A stretch of DNA of 64,000 bases from Luteolibacter rhizosphaerae. Lineage in GTDB: Bacteria; Verrucomicrobiota; Verrucomicrobiia; Verrucomicrobiales; Akkermansiaceae. The translations under genes were made by a program, and so were the position numbers. Shown here piece by piece: positions 57,942 to 64,000 of the stretch. Below the pieces are notes generated by a model. That model was not told the DNA's origin. It ran no database searches and saw only the letters and a program-made list of their open reading frames with translations. The stretch lies in assembly GCF_025950095.1 (NCBI RefSeq), contig NZ_JAPDDR010000002.1, forward strand, positions 62,001 through 126,000, in the 5' to 3' direction. Positions within the stretch are counted from its first letter, which is position 1. Each line of letters starts with the position of its first letter.

Positions 57942-60346
57942 GTGGGCGGATGAAGGGTTAGCTCCACGCAGAGCGGGAGATGATCGGATGCCATTATGGA
58001 GGTCGGTGTGCGTGGTCGCTCAACCCGTTCGACGCTGAAATGCGAGCTCGTGAAGATATGATCCAGCCGCAGGAATGGCGAGGTGGAAGGAAAGGTAGCG
58101 AGCGGGACGTGGTCCGGTGCGATCGTCTGACTGTCCCGCATCGCTCCCGCCAACCGCCTGAACACCTTCGACCGCGCCCCCGAGTTGAAGTCCCCGCACA
58201 GGATCACCGGCTCATCCTCCGGGATGCCCCCGATCCAGTTCTTCCCTAACAGCTCCTCCGCCTGCATCCTGCGTTCCTGCCGCCCCAGTCCGAAATGGGT
58301 GTTGATAAAATGGAATGCGGGACGCTCCTCGATTTCCAGTTTCACCCAGATCGCTCCCCGGGCTTCCTTGATGAAACTGTGTTCCGCGCCCGTGAGCAGA
58401 CCCGATTTAACCACTTGGAAGGGGTAGCGGGAGAAAATGGCGATGCCGTAACGCTCCGCCTCTTCCTCAAGCATCGCGTGGAAGACGTGCGTCATCCTCA
58501 GGTGGTCCGCGATGAGCTGCGCCTGATCATGACCTCGGCTCCGCGGGCGGTGGGCATCCACCTCCTGCACGGCCACCACGTCCGGATCGAAATGGTTGAT
58601 CACCCGCGCGACCCGCTCCGGCCGCAACTTGCCATCGATCCCCAGGCAACTGTGGATATTGTAGGTCATTACCCGCAGTGGCAGATCGGCCTCCCGCTTT
58701 GCATGCTCTGGCACGCGTTCCTCCCGGACCCCGTCCCGACCCAGATAGTGTTCCGCGATTTTCTTCAGATCCTCGCCGCGGACCCGCTGCCCTGTGCGCG
58801 CCAAGTGTGCCACATGCCAGCGCCGGATACGGTCCGGCACGAGCAGGAAGCCGCGTGTCTCTTCGTAGCCCGGACCGCAGTGGGCGCCGTTCTCCAGCGG
58901 GAACGACATTGGCTTTCCGCGATGATCCCATCCGCTGATCACGATATCGCCCGCATCCCGGTGGAAGCAGAGGCTTACAAGATCATCCGCGGCTTCATCC
59001 AGAAACGGATGATCCGGACCAAGAACTTCAGCGCGATCGCCGGGCAGAATCCAGGCACCTCGGGGATTGAAGCATTTCACGTCTCCGTCCTTCTGCTTCA
59101 GCATCACCAAGGGGATGCCCGCTTCTACGACCAGGGCGCGGGCGTAGTCCTCCATGGCGAGTGCTCCCACCTGGCAGGGTAAGTAGAGGTGGCCGATGGG
59201 CCCCATCGCCGCCACCACGATTTGGGTCGAAGGATCCGCTTCGTCTCCGGAAGAACTCTTCGGCGGCGTGCGGCGACGATTGGGAGCACTGCCCACCAAG
59301 TCCGGGGAATTCCTCGACCAGATGCCGTATCCGGCGAGCGGTCCATTCTTGAAGATCTCGGCCAGCGCGATCTCCAAGCTTCGGCCATGGCGGTTCTCGT
59401 AAGGCTCGGTGTGTTCCTGGCCATGATCGGAGTAGATCATAAGCTCATAGTCACGATGACCCGATTGGTGACCCGCCCGATAGATATCGCGGATCGTCCG
59501 GTCGATGCCCTTGAGCGTCCAATGAGCAAAAGCAGAGTCGGGGCCGCGGCGGTGTGCTTGTTCGTCGTAGCCTAGGAAGTTTGCATGGATGACCTGCGTT
59601 CCGCGCTCGATATCCAGCAGCACTCGGAAGCGGATCAACTCCCGCACGAGGATGCACACCACCACGCGTGCGGGCACGAAGGCGATCTCCTTGAGGAAGT
59701 TCTCCCGTTCGTAGAGGCCCTTCACCGCATCGATCAGAGCCAGCACGAACTCGACCACTGCTAGGCCGATCATGCGCAGGATCTTTGGCAGGTAGACGAT
59801 GATCAGCAGCAGGCTTTTGAAAGGATGAAGCCGTTTCAGCAATTCATCCGGTGCCAGGTCCTGCGAGCAATAGCGGGTGCGGCTCGCACCGGCGCGATAG
59901 ATATTGGAGTAAGCGTGTCCCTCCTTGAGCAAGGGGTTCGGGCATCGGTCGAAAAGTTCCTTCTCAATCTCGGACGCGGATTCAGCTTCATACATCCGCA
60001 TCATCTTGCCGGTGGGGCGATGAAGGAAATGGAATGCGGGCACCGCAGCCCTCACTCCGTAGAAGATCTCCGCCTGAACCGCGGGTGTCGTTGAAGGGAT
60101 GCCGGAATAGAAGTTCTCCAGCGAGAAGTGGCCGCGCTTCGTCAGCCGTGCGAGGAATGGCATCCGTCCCCGTTCGATCGCCGCTTCCAACTGCGTGCGG
60201 GAAAGCCCGTCGATCTGGATCAGGATCAAGCCCGGTTCGTCGGTCTCTCCCGATGGCCGCGTGACTCCCAACAGGAGCGCGGCCCAATGCGTGCGGCTGA
60301 CCTTTCGCCGCAGCCATCTCAGGCGGACGGCGATGCTGCTAATCAA
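57938..60346 (-). CDS. alkaline-phosphatase-superfamily/EEP fusion phosphodiesterase
   Basis: This 802-residue protein has two enzyme domains. Residues about 38-530 form an alkaline-phosphatase-type phosphodiesterase. 'QIDGLS' gives metal Asp46, 'IPSTTPAVQAE' holds the Thr nucleophile (86 or 87), 'GYDEQAH' gives D261 and H265, 'YSDHG' gives D307 and H308, and 'NGAHCGPG' supplies a late His. A hydrophobic insertion at about 176-240 may dip into the membrane. Residues about 556-802 form an endonuclease/exonuclease/phosphatase domain ('VMTYNIHSCLG', 'VVAVQEVDAHR', 'CGDFNSG', 'SDHLPL'). It overlaps both neighbours, so its products act in one pathway. The substrate is unknown, perhaps a lipid or glycan phosphodiester. 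Confidence 0.88.
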   Translation of the reverse strand: MISSIAVRLRWLRRKVSRTHWAALLLGVTRPSGETDEPGLILIQIDGLSRTQLEAAIERGRMPFLARLTKRGHFSLENFYSGIPSTTPAVQAEIFYGVRAAVPAFHFLHRPTGKMMRMYEAESASEIEKELFDRCPNPLLKEGHAYSNIYRAGASRTRYCSQDLAPDELLKRLHPFKSLLLIIVYLPKILRMIGLAVVEFVLALIDAVKGLYERENFLKEIAFVPARVVVCILVRELIRFRVLLDIERGTQVIHANFLGYDEQAHRRGPDSAFAHWTLKGIDRTIRDIYRAGHQSGHRDYELMIYSDHGQEHTEPYENRHGRSLEIALAEIFKNGPLAGYGIWSRNSPDLVGSAPNRRRTPPKSSSGDEADPSTQIVVAAMGPIGHLYLPCQVGALAMEDYARALVVEAGIPLVMLKQKDGDVKCFNPRGAWILPGDRAEVLGPDHPFLDEAADDLVSLCFHRDAGDIVISGWDHRGKPMSFPLENGAHCGPGYEETRGFLLVPDRIRRWHVAHLARTGQRVRGEDLKKIAEHYLGRDGVREERVPEHAKREADLPLRVMTYNIHSCLGIDGKLRPERVARVINHFDPDVVAVQEVDAHRPRSRGHDQAQLIADHLRMTHVFHAMLEEEAERYGIAIFSRYPFQVVKSGLLTGAEHSFIKEARGAIWVKLEIEERPAFHFINTHFGLGRQERRMQAEELLGKNWIGGIPEDEPVILCGDFNSGARSKVFRRLAGAMRDSQTIAPDHVPLATFPSTSPFLRLDHIFTSSHFSVERVERPRTPTSIMASDHLPLCVELTLHPPT

Positions 60347-61625
60347 GGCTGGCCTCCGTGGCTGGGGTTACGATCACCGCGGCTGCCGCGGCAGAGACCT
60401 TGGCGGAAAGCAGGTCCCACTCCATCCCGATCCCGTCGATGAGCCGGTCCCAAGGCATCGGATCATCGTCCGCCAGGCGGTCATGCCGCGCGATCGTCTC
60501 CTTGTAGCAGTCGATCATCCGGCTTGAGCACCGGTCCGTCTCGTATTCTTCCGCGCTCAGTCTCGCATTCTCCACGCAATGCCGGCTCAATTCGTCGTCG
60601 TTCATCAAACGCTTCAGGGCGGCGCGATACTCTTCAGCGCTCGCATGCGCCGCGAGAAGCAGGCCGTTCTCACCATCCTTCAAGATCTCCCGCACCCCCG
60701 GACCATCCAGCGCCACCACCGGATTTCCAGCCGCCATCGCTTCCGCCAGCACGATCCCCTGCGTCTCCGTTTGTGATGCGAAGACAAACCAGTCCATCGC
60801 GGCGTAAGCTCCTGTTAGATCGCTCCCCGATTTCTTGCCCACCGCGAAGATCCGCCCTTCACCCCCGGCATCGGCCAGGATCTTCGTCATCTCCTCTCGC
60901 GCATCGCCATCACCGACTAACAGGAAGACCGCCTCGGGATCTTCCTTGAGGAGCGGAGCCACCGCTTCCGCGAGGAAGATCAGATTCTTCTCCTTCGCGA
61001 GTCGTCCCACATGCCCGATCACCCGCGCACTTTCCGGAATCCCCGCTTGCCTGCGGAAGCCCGGTCCGTCGCCCTTTGCAAAAGCCGCCGTGTCAATCCC
61101 GGTCGGAATCGATGAGATCGGCACCGTGACCTCACGGTCCCGCAAGAGCTTCGCGATGCTTTCGCTCGGCGCGATGATCCGGTCGCAGAGATTACAGTAC
61201 TCCGTTGCCAGCTGGATGGCCATCCGCTTCAGGGCGGGAGAATCCAGCGGCACATAGTGCGTGTAGCGCTCGTAGAGCGTGTGATGGGTGAAGACGATCG
61301 GTGCCTGCATCTTCCATGACTCGCGCAGAGCCGCATCGCCTAGCAGGAATGGATGATGGCTATGGATGATGTCCGGCCCGAAGTCTTCCACGAAATCGCG
61401 GATCACGTTCGGCAGCGGCAGCCGCACGCAGAAGTCGCTGCCGTTGAAATTCTGGATTGCCGGCACCCGCAGAACGTCGGGTGATTCCATCGCCCCATCG
61501 AATTGGGGCGCGATCACCTTCACCTCGTGGCCTTGCCGACGACAGGCCTCCTCAAGCGTATTCACCGACCTCGCCACGCCACCGACGTGGGGGAGATAGG
61601 TATTCGTGAACATCGCGATTCTCAT
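60339..61625 (-). CDS. GT4 family glycosyltransferase
   Basis: This 428-residue enzyme has the GT-B fold. The N-terminus 'MFTNTYLPHVGGVARSVNTL' has the GG loop, and 'DIIHSHHPFLLGDAAL' lies in the acceptor half. 'GHVGRLAKEKNL' and 'ETQGIVLAEAMAAGNPVVA' hold the sugar-nucleotide site and the ExxxxxxxE motif. It most resembles diacylglycerol glucosyltransferases and mannosyltransferases of the 1,2-diacylglycerol type. Its stop lies eight bases inside the downstream fusion gene. It probably makes a glycolipid or glycan whose phosphodiester the fusion enzyme later handles. Confidence 0.88.
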   Translation of the reverse strand: MRIAMFTNTYLPHVGGVARSVNTLEEACRRQGHEVKVIAPQFDGAMESPDVLRVPAIQNFNGSDFCVRLPLPNVIRDFVEDFGPDIIHSHHPFLLGDAALRESWKMQAPIVFTHHTLYERYTHYVPLDSPALKRMAIQLATEYCNLCDRIIAPSESIAKLLRDREVTVPISSIPTGIDTAAFAKGDGPGFRRQAGIPESARVIGHVGRLAKEKNLIFLAEAVAPLLKEDPEAVFLLVGDGDAREEMTKILADAGGEGRIFAVGKKSGSDLTGAYAAMDWFVFASQTETQGIVLAEAMAAGNPVVALDGPGVREILKDGENGLLLAAHASAEEYRAALKRLMNDDELSRHCVENARLSAEEYETDRCSSRMIDCYKETIARHDRLADDDPMPWDRLIDGIGMEWDLLSAKVSAAAAAVIVTPATEASLD

Positions 61626-61654
61626 GATCAGGGCAATTGTGAAGAGAAACGGTC

Positions 61655-63886
61655 TTAGCTCGGTTGTAGCGGAAACACCTCACGGCTTCCATCGGCGCCG
61701 ATTGGCACGAATCCGGGAACCTCGATCCTAACGCGCGGCGCTTCCCCGCGCCAGTTTGCTTCCAAGGTCAGTTGGGAGTTGGCGACCTTCACCGTCACCG
61801 TTCCCCATGAGGTCAAGGTCGGGCCGAAGTGAAGCTCGCCCTCCAGCCATTCCGGCAGGATACCCGAGCCTAACACGAGTTCGTCGGATTCCTCGCGCAC
61901 GAAACAGTTGCGGATCATCATCACCCATTCCGCCGCCGCCCAGCCGTGCTGCCCGTCGCCCATGCAGCCGCCCAGCGAGAGCGGATGGATCGCTTCCGGC
62001 CATTGTCCCGTAGGAGAAGCGAGCTCGGCCACACGGCGGATCAATCCGGCGAAGCGCGGATCCCCGGCCCGGAGCAGCGTCTGCGCAAGGTCGAGCGTGA
62101 GATAGGCATTCACCCCGCTGTGAATCATCTCTTGGAAGAAGCCGCCTTGCTGGAAGCATCGCTCCATCAGAAACTCCACCGTCTTCAACTGCCGCGGCTC
62201 GCCCGCGGGATAGAGCTGCAGCGGGTAGTCCGCCACCATCGACCCGATTGCACCCGCATCCATGCGGCGGCCCGGCGCGGCCGGCATCGCCCCGAGCGAG
62301 CGCTTCGCCGGGATGCCTGCCAAGCTTGACTCGATGCTGGTCTCGTAGGCTTTTGCCAGATCCTCCGCTTCCTTGGCCGCCGCCGTATCACCGGCCTTGT
62401 GCCAGTAGTCCGCGATCGCTTTCAGACCGCCCCATGCCCAGAAATCATCCCAGTAGTAGTAGTCGTTAGGTCCGAGATGCTCTGCACTGAAGCCCGCAGG
62501 GAGCAGACCTTTTGTGCCAACCGGGTCATTCGTCGTCAGCCGCTTCTTATCGAGCCAGCGCACACCCTTCCGCAAGGCTTGCTCCATGTCCGCATCCAGC
62601 TTGCCACCCGTCATCGCCGCGTAGCGGGCCACGATCCAGAGCACTTGCCCGTTCGAGTCCCATTCGCCCTCCTGCGAGAGGAAGTAGCCGTTGATCTGTT
62701 GTCGGCCGGGAAATGCCGCGAGCACCCGCGTCGCCCGCTCCACCAATCCGATCGCCAGCATCGGGTGAAGCATCAGGCAGGCATCGCGGAACCAGAAGCG
62801 ACGATAGGTATAGGGCCCGGGAACCAGATCCTCGGCCGAAAGCAGAAGCATGGTCCGCACCGCCGCATCGTAGAGGAATTGGATCTTCTCATCCGGCACC
62901 CTCAGTTGTGCCGTCTCCTTCAGCGCTTCCTTCCATCCCAGATTCACATCGAGATGCTTCGCTTCCTTGGTATCGCGATCCAGAGTGGCGGATACTCCCA
63001 GCACGCGGGGCTTGCCCGCATGAATCCGGAACAAGGCCGCCGCCGTGGCCATGCCTGTATCGCAGCTCGTCTCGCGCTGCTCGCTGCTACCCGGCAGATC
63101 GAGATACACGTCGCCTTCCGCATAGTGGGCCATGCGCAGGGAGTCGGGAGCTTCGCCCAGTTTTACGCTCGATTCACCATTCACATGGAAGGCCGTCCCG
63201 CAGCTCTCCATCTCGATCCGGTTGATGAACTGCACCCCCTCCGCGTTGTAGGGCCTCACCGCCACCACCACCCAGCCGTCTTCGTCTGCAGTGGCGCGCA
63301 CCTCGGTACAGACCTCCGGTTTGCCCTCGCGCAGCACCATCTTGGTTTCGAGGTCCAGCCTCAGGCCATCCTTCGCGACCTCTGTTAGAACGATCAGCGT
63401 CGGGTCGAGGATCAACCGTTGTGTCACCGCGGAGTCATCCAGTTTGCTCGGCAGCAACCGGCGGCGCTTCTCGGTCACGATCCAGAAGTCCAGCGACCAG
63501 CCGTCATGCAGTGGAGTGACGAGCCCCCGCGGATCCACGATCGGATAAGCGGCCACCCCCGGCAGTCCCACCGCCGTCCAGTTGCGGTGTGTCAGATTGA
63601 TATGGCTGAATGAGAATGCCCGCGGAATAAACGAAGGGTCCTTCGGATTGAACTGCCGCTCCACCCAGTAGGGCCAGACCCAGTCGAGGTTATGCTGGAT
63701 CGCTTTCGCGTTCACCAGGCCGCGCGCATGGAAGACAATTCCCGCCCGCAGAAGTTCCAAGGGCTCCGCTACTTCGGAAGGCTGCGAGAAGCGCCGCATC
63801 CGCGCCATGAAGGTCGCGGGATCGATGACCCCGTAGCGACGGGCCGCGTGCTTCACGAGAAACTTCCATGGTAGAAACCGGAACAT
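61655..63886 (-). CDS. six-hairpin glycosidase-like protein (GH15/amylo-glucosidase type)
   Basis: From MFRFLPWKFLVKHAARRYG (ATG 63884-63886) the protein has 743 residues. An extra N-terminal stretch from a farther ATG is not family-like. The first half is a beta-sandwich ('PRGLVTPLHDGWSLDFWIV'). The second is an alpha/alpha barrel with 'RRFWFRDACLMLHPMLAIG', 'EWDSNGQVLWIVARYAAMTGG' and 'GQWPEAIHPLSLGGCMGDGQHGW', as in glucoamylase- and debranching-type enzymes. The acid/base Glu may be the one in 'PEAIH'. There is no signal peptide, so it is probably cytoplasmic. It is the first gene of the operon, 29 bases upstream of the glycosyltransferase. The 114 bases after it to the window end show nothing I can name. 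Confidence 0.82.
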   Translation of the reverse strand: MFRFLPWKFLVKHAARRYGVIDPATFMARMRRFSQPSEVAEPLELLRAGIVFHARGLVNAKAIQHNLDWVWPYWVERQFNPKDPSFIPRAFSFSHINLTHRNWTAVGLPGVAAYPIVDPRGLVTPLHDGWSLDFWIVTEKRRRLLPSKLDDSAVTQRLILDPTLIVLTEVAKDGLRLDLETKMVLREGKPEVCTEVRATADEDGWVVVAVRPYNAEGVQFINRIEMESCGTAFHVNGESSVKLGEAPDSLRMAHYAEGDVYLDLPGSSEQRETSCDTGMATAAALFRIHAGKPRVLGVSATLDRDTKEAKHLDVNLGWKEALKETAQLRVPDEKIQFLYDAAVRTMLLLSAEDLVPGPYTYRRFWFRDACLMLHPMLAIGLVERATRVLAAFPGRQQINGYFLSQEGEWDSNGQVLWIVARYAAMTGGKLDADMEQALRKGVRWLDKKRLTTNDPVGTKGLLPAGFSAEHLGPNDYYYWDDFWAWGGLKAIADYWHKAGDTAAAKEAEDLAKAYETSIESSLAGIPAKRSLGAMPAAPGRRMDAGAIGSMVADYPLQLYPAGEPRQLKTVEFLMERCFQQGGFFQEMIHSGVNAYLTLDLAQTLLRAGDPRFAGLIRRVAELASPTGQWPEAIHPLSLGGCMGDGQHGWAAAEWVMMIRNCFVREESDELVLGSGILPEWLEGELHFGPTLTSWGTVTVKVANSQLTLEANWRGEAPRVRIEVPGFVPIGADGSREVFPLQPS

Positions 63887-64000
63887 GAGTACCGGGAAGT
63901 TTGCACGATTTGGTCCAGATTGCAGCAAGGAGCTCAAACCCGCGTTGCAAAGGGATAAGCCCCTTCCGCTCCCTCTTTCCGGGATATGCAATCTGCATCG

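Noticed and set aside
1-64000. tRNA, rRNA, CRISPR arrays, insertion sequences and prophage genes
   Set aside because: I found no cloverleaf-type sequence in the gaps, no regular spacer-repeat array, no transposase or integrase, and no phage structural genes.

Overview
The window looks like a chromosomal segment of a Verrucomicrobiota bacterium, probably near Luteolibacter/Haloferula in the Akkermansiaceae-Verrucomicrobiaceae group. This rests on gene content: a PVC-type membrane-bound dehydrogenase with HEAT and cytochrome c domains, a DUF1080 protein, a PEP-CTERM protein plus a PEP-CTERM pseudogene, a passenger-only autotransporter-repeat protein, and GC-rich DNA with many short exported proteins. 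I see no prophage, insertion sequence, CRISPR array, rRNA or tRNA. It reads as ordinary chromosome with several small accessory modules.

Layout. 1-3363: a translationally coupled array of five paralogous membrane proteins with a pseudopilin-like C-terminal domain. 3.4-8.2 kb: rlmN, a histone-deacetylase-family enzyme, and a divergent acetate permease pair. 8.2-16.7 kb: a rhodanese/SGNH/membrane trio, rsgA, rlmD, small exported proteins, a TlpA-like thioredoxin, a DUF4328 protein and kbl. 16.8-20.7 kb: DUF4956 with a very large four-repeat lamin-tail-like protein. 20.8-23.7 kb: a response regulator, a globin and a histidine kinase that share an inverted-repeat operator. 23.8-32.3 kb: the autotransporter-repeat protein, a nucleoside transporter, rnhA, an LprI-like protein, the large dehydrogenase and a DUF1080 protein. 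32.5-42.3 kb: ileS-lspA, TPM and DUF2062 proteins, uppP, an M23 peptidase, an SNase-like nuclease, the PEP-CTERM genes and a SMUG1-like glycosylase. 42.3-45.5 kb: an operon of VTC polyphosphate-polymerase domain, DUF4956 and a phosphate-porin-like protein with a polylysine tract, closed by a clear terminator. 46-50.8 kb: membrane and exported proteins and bL31. 51-55.4 kb: an NHEJ cluster (Ku, LigD, topoisomerase IB). 55.5-57.2 kb: an EF-hand protein, a Thr-rich exported protein and a mini-lipoprotein. 57.3-63.9 kb: a four-gene operon of VTT membrane protein, alkaline-phosphatase/EEP fusion, GT4 glycosyltransferase and six-hairpin glycosidase-like protein.

The strongest candidates for something undescribed are the VTC-DUF4956-polylysine porin operon (with its DUF4956 paralogue beside the lamin-tail-like protein), the VTT-phosphodiesterase fusion-GT4-glycosidase operon, the tandem paralogue array at the left edge, and the operator shared by the kinase, regulator and globin genes. 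All family calls come from reading motifs by eye; no database search was possible.
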